Part shown: positions 24,000 through 35,400 of the stretch, piece by piece
Position numbering within the stretch: the stretch's first letter is position 1
Layout of the letters: each line of letters opens with the position of its first letter
Assembly (NCBI GenBank): GCA_028532985.1
Contig: JANCIK010000001.1
Coordinates: 1,240,001 to 1,304,000, forward strand
Length of the DNA stretch: 64,000 nt
Direction of reading: 5' to 3'
From: Stropharia rugosoannulata
Taxonomy: Eukaryota; Basidiomycota; Agaricomycetes; Agaricales; Strophariaceae
The notes under the pieces: generated by a model
What the model was told of the DNA's origin: nothing
What the model saw: the letters and a program-made list of their open reading frames with translations, nothing else
The model's database searches: none
Program-made: the position numbers and the translations under genes

Positions 24000-24464
24000 G
24001 GTGGTTATCGACAGGGAGGGCAGGCCACATTAGTCGTGCTGCGTGCACGCTGCTTCTTTAATGCATGGGCACTGCCAGCAAGGTGGGCTTCCTAGATAAG
24101 TATCCATAAGTTAAACTGACCTATCCTTCCTCGGATAGACTATTTTGCACGCTTCTATGGAGGCGGTGAGAAGCAGCCAGACCCCGTGAGAATTCAGCCT
24201 TTATTCGCTCCGCTCGCCTGCCCGATATGGCACACTCAGTGCTTTTTGTTGCCCATAACTCAATTATTCAAGGTATGAGGTCGCAAGTCCTTTTCCGTGA
24301 AGAAAGATGAAATACATCAATCATATTACTTGATTTGTTCTCATGGTGTGTACGTACATAATTAAATAAAAAGAGGTTTGTCGAGCATCGCATGATCATA
24401 TACAATACTCGGCAATTTTTTGGCTTCAGTGACCAACCAGTCATTTTGAATTCAAAGAATACTG
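24000..24464. other. Intergenic between F-box copies A and B
   Basis: AT-rich spacer of 465 bases. It might be expected to hold a decayed C-terminal coding part of copy B, but I could not read an in-frame remnant. A GTACGTACAT block at about 24352 recurs near 26318 downstream of copy C, suggesting the spacers were duplicated with the genes. Confidence 0.35.
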
Positions 24465-25880
24465 TCATGCAGATTGGTTTGAGACAACCCGTTCTGCATG
24501 ACGACTATGATACGATCCATCAACGATCAAAAGGCAACGTACATTTTTTGCATAACGAAGGCATGCAGAAACTTGTTCGTCGGACAATATATCATCTTCG
24601 AAGGAGAGCTCCTGCAAACCGGTAAGTCCATGTCCATTTGCCTCTGTGCCTTGTCCATAGGATATCATGGTATCCGGTTCTTCTCCATTCAGACTCCTTG
24701 ATTGATGTAACTTTTCCCCCGCCTGTTCGCAACGTTGAACAAAGGACATCACGCCCCCAAACAGAATGCCGAGTAGGTAGTGATATTCTTCTTCTTCTAG
24801 GTATCTTGGTCCCACATCGTCAATTTCGGTACCCAATGCGAGAGATCTCAACGCAGGACATATTAGGCGAGAAAGAAGCCAGGTGAGTGACAAGTAAGTC
24901 CCGCACATCCTGATGGTGCGCAGAGCCGGAAATACGGTATACATGGCCGAAGGTATATCTGGCACCGAAACCAGCAGATGCTCAATTGCACCATGATATA
25001 TGACGTCGAGTTCTTGTTTTGTTAGCATGTTTACTATCTCGAAGTTCTCGAGGCGCGGGACATTCATGAGGAAGGCGAGTACCGTAGTCGGCTCGAAGTT
25101 CTTAAATAGCGAAACACTTGTCAGACTGGACCATGGCTCGGGGCCAGCTGGTAATGGATTTGAACTGAATAGATCCACATCAGCGGGTTGAATGATCCGT
25201 TCCTCGCCTTCGCAGAGCCACGCGAGCTCGCTCAGTGCAGGGGCATGCTTAAGAAATACAGTAAGTGAGCCGGGTGTGCTCCGCTGGCCAATAGGAATGA
25301 TTTCAGCGCTTCGGAGGATTGGGAACGCCTTCCGGTCTGTTATTAGTTCTAGGCGCTCGCAGAATGCCTCAAAATGGGCACAATCGATGCGGAGAATTAC
25401 CCTACTCCAGCGTTGGGCGTGCGACAGCAAAATCAAAAGTGCTTCAAATTGGTGCGTGCAGACGACGGATGTTTTGCAGTATGAGTAATTAATCAGTTCA
25501 ACTGAGATCGGTTGCGCAGCGGAGCGCCCGAGGAAGAGTGTTAATAGCTTCAGTCGGTTCTCCTGTATGCGCGTATGTTCAAAGAACAGTTCGATATGGG
25601 CCCATAGTCGAGGATTGCCCGTGGCAACATTACGCCAGTGTCGACAGACATTTGAAATAAGAACGAGGTCAGACATCTGGGAACGATTTTCCTGCGAGAA
25701 AGATATCTGAGAGTTGTCCTCGTAGCAATTGCTAAAGATATTTGATAAAAGCTCGTTCGGGATACGAGAAACAGGCGACTCCGTGCTTGAACTGGCCCTA
25801 TTCATGGTGATTGTCGAAAAGGCTGTTAAAGGTTGAAGCCGGGTGATTACGCTGTGATTTTTGTTAGGATCTCCTGCCAT
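24465..25880 (-). CDS. F-box protein, tandem copy B (shorter C-terminus)
   Basis: Frame of 471 residues, intronless, homologous to copy A along most of its length. F-box: ESPVSRIPNELLSNIFSNCY, with an insertion of about 15 residues, then LVLISNVCRHWRNVATGNPR LWAH. Other shared segments: LTLFLGRSAAQPISVELINY, AHFEAFCERLELITDRKAFP, APALSELAWLCEGEERIIQP, WSSLTSVSLFKNFEPTTVLA, LICPALRSLALGTEID and GLQELSFEDDILSDEQVSAC. It ends shortly after the VRCLLIV segment, about 80-110 residues earlier than copy A. Start at 25880; an internal ATG (MNRASSSTESPVS, at about 25805) is equally likely by alignment with copies A and C. Confidence 0.65.
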   Translation of the reverse strand: MAGDPNKNHSVITRLQPLTAFSTITMNRASSSTESPVSRIPNELLSNIFSNCYEDNSQISFSQENRSQMSDLVLISNVCRHWRNVATGNPRLWAHIELFFEHTRIQENRLKLLTLFLGRSAAQPISVELINYSYCKTSVVCTHQFEALLILLSHAQRWSRVILRIDCAHFEAFCERLELITDRKAFPILRSAEIIPIGQRSTPGSLTVFLKHAPALSELAWLCEGEERIIQPADVDLFSSNPLPAGPEPWSSLTSVSLFKNFEPTTVLAFLMNVPRLENFEIVNMLTKQELDVIYHGAIEHLLVSVPDIPSAMYTVFPALRTIRMCGTYLSLTWLLSRLICPALRSLALGTEIDDVGPRYLEEEEYHYLLGILFGGVMSFVQRCEQAGEKLHQSRSLNGEEPDTMISYGQGTEANGHGLTGLQELSFEDDILSDEQVSACLRYAKNVRCLLIVDGSYHSRHAERVVSNQSA

Positions 25881-26372
25881 GTTTGGGCGAGATCGGTACT
25901 GCAGTGCACGCGTTTATCGGCCGTTCAGAACGAGCAAAGCAGAGGCGCACGACACAAGTATGAACGATAGTTGTGGGCAGAGGATGCGATGAAAGAGGGG
26001 CTCATCCTCGTAGACTTGCTTGCTATACTCGAGCAACCCGGCGTTAACCCGACGCCTTTGACATGGCGTCGAACAATCACTTACTTAGTGATCCTGACTG
26101 TCCCGCGCCTGGGTCGTATCTTATCCGAAGATGACAGCAAGTTAGCTGTCGCTCAAGCGCTCAAGTCTGGCATGGGCGTGAGCGCTTTTAACGTTTAACG
26201 GCCGTGACAATGGATATTTTGTCCATATTTGTTGTTGTGGGTGCCCCAATAGTCAGCCGAAATTGATAAGGCTGCGAAATCAATAGAAGTTACTCAAAAA
26301 AGTACACGTAACCTTAGTACGTACATAGATCAAATTCATGCTAGATATCCATCTCAACCAATCGCGAAATAT
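25881..26372. other. Intergenic between F-box copies B and C
   Basis: About 490 bases. A 75-codon open frame on the plus strand (25971-26198) has no exon partner, family resemblance or conserved context. AT-rich sequence with a GTACGTACAT block near 26318, shared with the spacer after copy B. Confidence 0.35.
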
Positions 26373-27591
26373 TCAATCTTCCCACCTCTCGGTTACTCCA
26401 TCTACCTTAAGGCGGCGTAAATTCTTTGCATGCCCGACACATGCAGAAACTTGTTCATGGGACAATCCGGTGCCTTCGAAGAAGAGCTCCTGCAAGCCCA
26501 TAAGGTCATTTTTTGCTGTGCCTTCGGAGGTCAAGCTACTATCCGGCCCTCCTTCATTGACACAAGATTGACTCTTCTCCGCCACCTGTTCACAATGTTG
26601 CAAAAACATGACCAAGCTGGGGTGCAAAATGTTGAGTCTGTCAGCGCGTTTGTCCATGCCAGTATTCACGGTGAGAGATATTAACGCAGGACACACCAGC
26701 CGAGTTAGCAGCCAGCCAAGTGAGTAGTAAGTGCCGAACACTTCAAGGGTTCGCAGAGCCGGCATGACGGTACGCACTTCAGAAGGCATGTCCACCGTAA
26801 CCAACATTTGATGCATAAGAGAGTGAACTAATACCGCACATATCTTGAAGTACTCGAGCTGCCGAGCGGTCTTGAGAAATGTGAATATCACAGTTGGTTC
26901 ATAGTTGGCCGTAGAGCGAAACAGTTTTCAAGCCGGACCACGCCTCATTCCCGGTAGGTTTTGCTCTTGGAAGTATAAATTGTACATCCGCAAAAAACGT
27001 GTGGTCTTTTCTGTCAGAGTCAATGCTCCATGTGAACTCGCGCAATGCAGGGGCATGCTCGAGAAACATATGTGTGCTAGATTTGAGGGGTAGCACGTAT
27101 GCGGGTCTGTTCCGGCGGCCAGTAACGATAATGTTTGCACTTCGGAGAATTGGGAACGCTTTCCGCTGTGTTATTGGTTGGAGGCGCGTACAGAGTGCAT
27201 CGAAATGCGCAAATTCGAACCATAGACACACACTAGTCCAGCGCTGGGCGTGTGCCAGCAAAATGACAAGCGCTTCATGTGTGAGGAGGACGGGTAGCAG
27301 TTCAGGCTTCGAGGATGTGCAGAGTTCCAATTCAACTGATAACGGTTGCGTAGCGGAGCGCTCGAGGAAGAGGGTCAAGAACTTCATTATCCCCTCCCGT
27401 GTGTGCGTATCAATGTGCAGTGTTATATGAGCCCATAGTCGAGGGTTGTTTGTGGCAACATGGCGCCAACGTCGACAAACGTGCGATAAGAAGACGGAGG
27501 CCAGGGTGTGGCAACATTTGTTGAAGATGTCTGACAAGAGTTCGTTCGGGACACGAGAAACCGGCGACTCTGTGTATGTACCACTTCTCAT
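26373..27591 (-). pseudogene. F-box protein, tandem copy C, broken by a frameshift
   Basis: The N-terminal half (27591 to 26899) reads SPVSRVPNELLSDIFNKCCH, VFLSHVCRRWRHVATNNPRL, LTLFLERSATQPLSVELELC, RLQPITQRKAFPILRSANII and APALREFTWSIDSDRKD. It stops at TGA (26899-26901) just after WSGLKTVSLYG. The homologous sequence continues in another frame (26891 to 26373): VIFTFLKTARQLEYFKI, LVCPALISLTVNTGMD, LMGLQELFFEGTGLSHEQVS, AKNLRRLKVDGVTE. By alignment with copy B the break corresponds to one extra base around 26904-26912. The C-terminus is also short, as in copy B. This is either a young pseudogene, a sequencing error, or a gene with an odd splice; no GT-AG pair of intron size spans the break. 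Confidence 0.65.
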
Positions 27592-27757
27592 GGCAATTGT
27601 TGAGAAGTTCCAAAAAAAAAAAAGAGGTCAAATCAAAGTCAAAGGTTAGTCAAAGATGTTGCAAAGATTTGGTAAAGATGGCTATCAAGATGGCAACAAG
27701 ATGGTTTAACAGAATGAAATGGCATAATTACCGTGATATACTACTATACATCTTACA

Positions 27758-29581
27758 TTACTTCGACGCTCGTCGCAAAATGACAAACCCATCCGGCCCA
27801 ACAATTGGAGAGTAGTTTTTGATGTTCATCCTTAGTTCGTAGCTGCCATCTATAGTTCTGCGACAGAAGCTTTCCACTTTGACGGCAGCAGCTAGGATCT
27901 CGCGTTCGCACATATTGTCGATCCGATTGATGTGATCCTTCATGCGTCGAACGATCATAGGGCGCATACCCATCGGCTCGCAGAACCTATCGGTGTTTGA
28001 TATTTGGACATAGCGAATGCGCGGAAGAACCATTACTTGTTCAATAAGTGGTTTCTATTAAGAATAATAAGCATGGTATAGTTAGAGCACGAAAAGTGAA
28101 TATAATAAGCAATACTCACCAAAATAGGGCACTTGTAATCATCAGATATGCTTACGGAAAAGACAAGATCCTGCAGATTTGTGCACTTAGATAGTGCTCG
28201 CATGCCTGTAAGAGTCATATAAGACGGCGCGCGGGTCTCAGACCTATTATATCCCATGTACGAGACCAATGTCGCTTTGTGTCGGGGCAGTATGAAAATC
28301 CAAAGCCGATGAGATAATTTTTGAGCGTCGTCAATGGCAAGCTCTTCAGCATCTAGAGAGTCGGAGGGAGGGTCAATGTTTGCACCAATGTCTTTGCCAC
28401 ATGTCAAACTCTGCAGCCCACAGTACGTCTCTAAATATTGTAGGACGCCATGTGTAACTGTCTTCACAACAAGGTCCCGGAGGCGTATAGAATGGCTACC
28501 CAGAGCCTGCCAAAAGTGCCCATCATCCCCAGACTCTTTATCAATGTTCGCCCTTGATACGTCAAGGGAGGTGAGATTGCGAAGATGCGGGAGTGTTACA
28601 GTATCGAGCTGAAGACTATACCCGGATAGGCGTAGACGGCGGAGGGTTGGGACCGCAGGGGACGGCACCCCTTTGTATATTTCGTGCAGAACATTTTGGG
28701 TTGGTTCATCGTCGAAGTACCTTCTTGGCATTGTCAACCTCAAAGTTGAGAGTCCTGAGCCTCCCTTTACTAGCTCGCGAATTTTACCGGTACACCCATT
28801 AAGATAAGACGGGTGAAGATTGGAGATATTGTAGCTGCCAATGTCGATGGCGTGCAAGCGCTTGAATCGCTTGAAAGGTATAAGGACGGGAGGCATTTCG
28901 GTCCCTCGATAGCCAGCAAAATCAAGGTGAAGTTCTTCTAATTGGGAAAGCTCAGCAAGCCCATCAATAATGGTATCCATAGATTGGTCGACGCGCAGAT
29001 CCCAGCTAATTCATGGATGAAGACATGATCAAACAAGGAGGAATAAAGTAAGATACGGAGTTACATACTGAACCACACGGATATTTTGAAGCGTTACAAC
29101 CGCTTTCATCAGAGATTCTGCGCTGCATCCTCGATGTAGTTCGGGAACACTGGACGCCGACACCGGCTTGACTTCTCCTCTGCGAGGTGCACGAGCTCGC
29201 GGGATGTAATTGAATCTCAAGATCTTCGCATAACGGCAGACATGATCTGTTCCTTCTATGAGAGTATGGAGGTAGTCTTGTGTGGTATTGAAGGAGTTGG
29301 TTGTCTCGACGTAGTCAAAGTTTATTTCGGAGTAGAACAAAGGATCTGCCGCAAGTCGGAATGTTCGACACACAAGTCGTAGCTCTGCGAGCCTGGCTTT
29401 TGAAAGGGATTGAACACCATATTTCGTTGACGTAGCTGACTCCAGGAAATGAAAAGTGTCAATACAGACTAAATGAACGGATGATTTTCATTTAACTTAC
29501 GTAGAACACGACTTCCTGGATCAATTCCAAGGCCAGATCCTGAATACCGGTATTCAGTAGCCTGGAGAGCGACATGTACAT
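27758..29581 (-). CDS. F-box-like / leucine-rich repeat protein (copy 2)
   Basis: Paralogue of the gene at 8683-10438. Exon 1 (MSLSRLLNTGIQDLALELIQ EVVFY) corresponds to its MGIQDLEMELIHEIIVF. Exon 2 holds the rest of the F-box-like part (KARLAELRLVCRTFRLAADP LFYSEINFDY). The large third exon has LRR-like units (LSQLEELHLDFAGYRGTEMP; LRRLRLSGYSLQLDTVTLPH; LRNLTSLDVSRANIDKESGD; SKCTNLQDLVFSVSISDDYK). A last exon, after an intron of about 65 bases ending TTAATAG, carries VMVLPRIRYVQISNTDRFCE and stops at 27758. Start is ATG at 29581 or the in-frame ATG two codons later. No frame damage is seen. Target unknown. Confidence 0.75.
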
Positions 29582-30768
29582 TGCTCAACAAAGGGAAAGG
29601 GGTTCAAGTCCAGTCAACGAACGCCGTTTGCTACGAAGTGCAGGCCAACATAGGAATGAGTAATGGTCATGACTTTCCGCCCCGGCACCCAGCCTGAAGA
29701 GAATGGAATCTGCCTGGAAATTAAAGTTTGATGTGAAATGTCATGTTATGAATGTGATTTGTTTATGTCTTGCTAGGCATCTGATAGTTATCGTTTCGAC
29801 GGAGTTAGCTATGCGGTCCATAACGCAAAGCACCCGACCGTTTGGCGGGCAATCGCCTAGATTGTACACTGGAACGCAGTCATTCAGCATCGAGTCACCG
29901 AGGACCTGAGAATACATAATACCTCTTGTGCTTATCCTACATTTACAGGCCCGGGTGAAGACTTGCCAGAGATAGGACGTCAGTTTCCTCAATCTTGAAG
30001 AAGTAATTGTCACGGGTCGATAAGCCTGGATCCTAGCTGGCCTCAAATGGGAAGATGAACGTAGCAATTGAACAATTTATAGTTCGCTAGCCCTGGCGGT
30101 CGGTTACATCGTACCGCAACGTGTGTAGTATGTACTTGAGCCCGGCCCTTGGCGGCAGACGTTGTTTGTATGTTGCCTAACGTCGCCCAAGTATTCATGG
30201 ATCACAACTGACGAGCAAGTAAGCAACTTGAATACACCGAAGCAATTGTATTTTATGGATGTGAACGTACATGTTGCACTTTGTGCGGTGGTTGTGGTAC
30301 AAGTTTAGGTCAAGTGAGAAGAGGCTTGAAGTTCTTCCTTCCATCATCCTGTACCTGATCAGATGAAGTTATGTAAATCTATTCTGTACGCGCCTCCAAC
30401 GCGCCTCCACCAATTCCGCCAGCTTGCGGACCTGGCAAGTTTGAAGTTAAAACGTCCTTGTGTGCCCAGATAATGCTACTTACTCTATATTTTTTTCTGT
30501 AAGCAAAAGCCGGAAACAAGCTGATTATGTAGTGACTTGATAACACTGCATCTTGAAACAACGACCCACCAATCAGGGGCTGTCCACTGTCCGAACGAGC
30601 CGGCGATATGTTTACATACACTGGAGTATCATCCAAAGTGGCCTTAACAGCTTGGACTGTTCCTCTTCGCTGTGTCGAACACCATTCCGTAGGCGCTGGC
30701 TCGCCTACACAACTCTGGCCTGGCGCCCAACGACGACCTACTAATACGCATTGACGACCGCCCTGGCT
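29582..30768. other. Intergenic, no supportable gene
   Basis: About 1.19 kb between divergently transcribed genes (F-box/LRR copy 2 leftward, carbonic anhydrase rightward). Several frames of 60-110 codons exist on both strands, but none has homology, paired splice sites or a Kozak-like start. No RNA gene is recognised. Confidence 0.45.
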
Positions 30769-32048
30769 ATGTTTTCATGGGATTCCGTTATCTGTCTACT
30801 TCTCCTCCTTAATTCTCTGCATGTTTCGGCCCACCCGCTAGTATTCCGCCCTACGACGCTCAGAGACGATACAGATTCGGCTGCCTCGACTTTACGACCT
30901 CGAGAATCTCAGAAACCACTGAATACTTTCAATTCCACGGCACACGGACATAGTCTGCACACGCTGCATGATCTTTATGTTGGCAATACCGCGTTCCGCC
31001 AGAATGTTCGTCTAGAGGCACTTAAAGCGGAAGATGAAGGTGCGAGAAGACTATTTTGTTGATTGTATGCGCTAAGTATGGGTTGTGGGCAGCTCCATCA
31101 TTCATGTTTCTCGGTTGCACAGATAGCAGGTCAGTTTTTGTTTATCTATCAATATTACGACTGCCGTTTACTAATTGAATCATCAGATTGAGCCCGTCTG
31201 CTATCTTCAACGCCCCGGCAGGGTCCATTCTAAACCACAATAATCTTGGAAACCAATATTCTTCGAAAGATCCAAGCGCGTGAGCAGACAGCAACGCCCG
31301 AAGTTAATGAGAACTTATGGTTATACCAGAGATGCAGCCATTGCGTACGCTGTGGAGGAGGCCCACGTACAACATATCATAGTTCTTGGGCACTATGGAT
31401 GTAAAGCAGTTCAAGCTGCAATCATACAGTCCAGCAAAACCTCTCAGCTCGTGAAAGCATGGATCAAGCCTATTTCTGAGCTATATGCCAAGGCACGAAG
31501 GTGAATTTATACGCACCAAGACTTACAGTAACTTATTAATGATTGTCGATACCTTAGGAAAGAAATTGTTGTCCTGCGTGACTCTCGTTTACCCCAGCGA
31601 GGACATCCAAATGGTATCACCGCACCACCTCCTGCGAGCGATGGTCAGTAATCGTTTCGAGTTTGACATAATGCTCACTGATCATTCTAATTGTACGTTT
31701 ATAGCTGGTTATCGTGCTCTCGTCGAAGAGAACGTAAAGAAAAGCGTCAAGCAGCTGCGCAAAAATAGCATTCTTACTGACGCTTACGAGCGGATTCGGC
31801 AGCGTAAACTTGCTCGTGAAAGCGACATACTGGCGGAAGAAAATGAACCTCATGTCTTCGTCCATGGTTGGGTATACGACGAGGCGACAGGTGAAATCCA
31901 CGATTTGAATGTGTCTTTTGGACCTCCAGGGGACAAGGTCCCTACGATCCCCTTCGTGGCAATAGCAGCGGCGGAGAATATCCAACGGGAAGGCTATAAA
32001 CCAGGTATTAATCGAGGGAAGCAATGGGATTTCCATTGGCACGCATAG
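30769..32048 (+). CDS. Beta-carbonic anhydrase with N-terminal signal peptide
   Basis: Interconverts CO2 and bicarbonate at a zinc site. The zinc and proton-shuttle residues are present: the CxDxR motif (LGCTDSRLSPS; Cys99, Asp101, Arg103 by my count) and HxxC (VLGHYGC; His155, Cys158). The first 22 residues (SVICLLLLLNSLHVSAHP) form a signal peptide, so the enzyme is likely secreted. Six exons join in frame: ends ...AEDE|APSFMF, DSR|LSPSAIF, DPSA|DAAIAY, ARR|KEIVVLRDS and SDA|GYRALVEENVKKSV. The C-terminal part (HVFVHGWVYDEATGEIHDLN) is the usual HGW-YD-TG strand of the family. The tail after it (about 45 residues) is longer than usual. Stop at 32046-32048. Confidence 0.88.
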
Positions 32049-32419
32049 GAGACATAATACATGCTCATGTTATCTATATCTATTATGTTCCTTAAGCAAA
32101 CAAAGGTCTCCCTAAACGTTATGATAATTGATTACATCAGATTCATATTGGATTGCAGCAATGCATCCAATGTATGCGTATGCGAATATAGATAAGAATT
32201 GTCTACAAGCTGTCCAAGGTTAAATTACGACGATACTGCGTGCAGAGTTATATGCGGAATGATGTATGTATGTGTACAATTGGATGGTATCAATGAAAAT
32301 GTTCGAATGCTAATGCGGAGAACTAAATTGGCAAGAACAGCAAGGTCAACACCTTTCAGAAGAAACATTAACTGTCGTGCGTAATATACAGAAGTTGAAG
32401 TAACTTACGCGGTAAAAAA
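32049..32419. other. Convergent 3' region
   Basis: 371 AT-rich bases between the stops of the carbonic anhydrase and the Spt21-like gene; 3' untranslated regions are expected. No other feature seen. Confidence 0.4.
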
Positions 32420-35400
32420 TCACATAAGACATCCACTTAGCAGAGCTTGCATTTCGTCTGCTAGCTTGACGTGGTCAATCTCACCAAACTGGGAAATATC
32501 AACACTATCCTCCTTCTTCATATCAAAGACAGCAGTCTCGCCGTTGGCACCACTACACGGTTCATGAGTACCAAGCGAATTCTCGTTGACCAAAGGTTTG
32601 AACGTTTCCCAAAACTCGGAGAAGTCAATTCCTTCAAGTCCATTTTGAAAGATGGCGCTCAGCTCGGGGTCGAGCGATTCACCGACAGGAGGAAAAACGT
32701 CCGGATCTGAGTTTAGGTGCGTGAATTGGTCAAAGATATCCATAATGCTAGATGTGGTCGTTGGATTCACAGAGTCTGTCGATGGGAAAAGCGAGCCGAA
32801 GCTATCGTTCGAGTCGCGCTGCTCGTCAGGCGGAGAGGGGCTGTCTATAGTCACGTCGCTGTCGCAGGGCGTCATATCCGTGTCCAGTTCGGTGTCGGGA
32901 GTCGCGACAGGTAGTTCGTCCATATCGTCATCGTCATATGTCCTTGATTCAGGTAAAAGCATAGGACTTGACGGAGGAAGTGGAGACGATGGCGGTAGGC
33001 CTTGCCAGTGCTGCTTGACCGGACTGACATCGTCGTCGTCACACATTATTTGACTACCGTCGCCTAGGACGATGGGATCATTGGACGTGTGTTCCTCGTC
33101 GACGTCAATATCACTACTCGCTATGGGTAATGAACTTGGCGGGCAATCAAGGTCGTCCATAGCTTCCTCCAGTTCGCGTGCCAGTGATATATTCGGCCCG
33201 TCGTCAAGTTTTGAATCTTCGGACGATTGCAGCGACAGACGCTTCCGCGCAGTAGGTGTAGACATAAAAGCCTTCCCTAACATCGATGGGCGTGAAGGGG
33301 AAAGTTTGGCCTTTTTGCGGTTTCCTAGCGGCGAGGTCAGCACTGCTGGGATCGGAGTGTGCATCGAGCGCGCACTGCCAAAAAGGCTGCCGCTACGCAT
33401 TATTGGCGTGAAGAGAGAATCATCCATCCCAGGAGTGGGCCGAGAGTGATGTCGCTCCCGTACAGGTGTCTTCGGTGTCCGTGGAACGACGATTTGGTTT
33501 GGTGGAGGCGACGATGACCGCGTAGACATGAAGGGGAAATTAATGCTTGACGCCGCGACCAAAGGGTGATTACCATTAACCATAGCAGGCCTTATTACGG
33601 GCGCAGCGGTCAACGGTGCCAAAATCCTTTCACTACTGCTACTCTCATTGCCGCCTTCTGACTTAGAGGAGGCCGTGCGTGTCAGCTTGCTCTTTGACCT
33701 AGCTTGCATTGAAGGTAATCTCTTTCGGGCAGCTGCCCGTTCCTGCTTTTTCTTTTCTTCAAGTTCTGCTAGAGCTTTCTGTGCCTCCTCTGATAGGCGA
33801 GGCTGGGTAGAGGTACTCGTCCGCGCCCATTCCGGAACGACGTACTTTTTTCGCTCCTGGTTATGACCACGAACAGGTGATGATGCAGATATTCGTTGTT
33901 TCGGTGACGGTGGACGGCTTGACGGTTGGGACATCGTACCAGTAGGCAGAGACTGCTGCTGCGAATCACCGGTGTTTTGGTTTCCAGATTTACTAGGAGA
34001 CGTCATGCTAGCCACGGGTGTTCTGTAGTAGTTATTGGACGGTTGCTCGGTGCGAGGTTGTGCGGATGCCAGCAACCTTGGGTAGTGCCTGAGGCTATCA
34101 TTAATGGCTGGAGGTTTGTGCAGACTGGCGTGTCGATGTCCATCGCGCTTTTCCACTCGTTCCCGCTCCCGCTCTTTACCTTTACTTTTGCTTTTGGAGT
34201 ATTCCTTCTCGTCCATGAAGTCGCTGAGAGTGCGTTTTCGAACAACCCTGTCAGGCCTGGAAGCAAGGACAGACTCTTTAAGAGTTGTACTCAGCGATTG
34301 CCCTTCATTTAAGCGTGCACTAGGACCTAAGCTTTGCAGTGCTCTCTCTGGAAGGGCACTGGGACCAGCCGTTGCGTTCACCTGAACATTGGAAGACAAC
34401 GCTGATACAGGAGATTCCGAGGTCTTAACAGAGAGGACCTCTTTGCCGACCGGTTTCTCAAACACCTTAGGATTTACGTTTTCTTTGTCAAGGTTTTTCG
34501 GCGAAGTGTCTTGTGTACCACCTGTAGACGAGTGTTGTACATGCGCTTGTGATGAAGAAGGTGTAACAAGAGTTGCTTGAGTAGGTCCTGGAGGTGCATT
34601 AGCATACATAACCAGTAATTGTTTCAAAGCAGACACAAGAGCAGGGTTAGCCGGTGTCGTCGGTTGATCATTTTCTTGACTAGTTGTCGAATCAATTGTG
34701 GATAAAGCAGCAAGGATGGCAGCATTCTGAGCGTTGGGTTCCGAGGATGAAGTAGCAGAAAAATAGGCGAGGACGTCTAAAAGGGTAGGTCCATCACTGG
34801 GTTCAGATTTCACTTGCACAGGTTGTTGTTGTTGTTCTAATACAGAGTTGTGCTGATTATCGTTGAACGATGCATGTCTAACCAGAGGTTCAGTAGTAAA
34901 AGCAGGGGTGATTGGGTACTGCGAGCAATCGTTCTTCTTTTTAGATAGATCTTGTACTCCCAACCTTGAACTTGATGCCTGTCCAGGTTTTGGTATTTGA
35001 AAAGAACTAGCCGTCTGCGTCATGCCAGTGCCATCACTGTCCGAACCGTCTATGACAATTACTTCTTTCTGTCCAGCTGAATATTGCTTAACGTCGGCAG
35101 TTCCCTTCGGCCTTCCTTTCTTTTTCATTGGCCCAATAAAAGTATCCGCACTCATAAGTTTATCTGACTCCGTGACTGGAACCGTTGATTGTCGAACAGG
35201 CTTAGGTGGTTTTTGCCTGGGTTTTGCCCGCATCTGTATAGAAGCAAGTGTTTCTCTTGTCAAGTCGCTTGTAGATGATCGAATTGATAATGATGAGGCT
35301 AAAGGCTATTTAAAAAATAGACTTTAAGAGATGAGGCATGCAATGTCTTCGTATGCTCCCTACCTGTGTGGTGTACCATGGTTGCAGTTTTGTTGCAGCA

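Noticed and set aside
25971..26198. 75-codon plus-strand frame between F-box copies
   Set aside because: Isolated, with no exon partner, family resemblance or conserved context.
29700..30070. Possible small minus-strand gene of 108 codons
   Set aside because: No recognisable sequence and no intron pair; codon use is not like that of neighbours.
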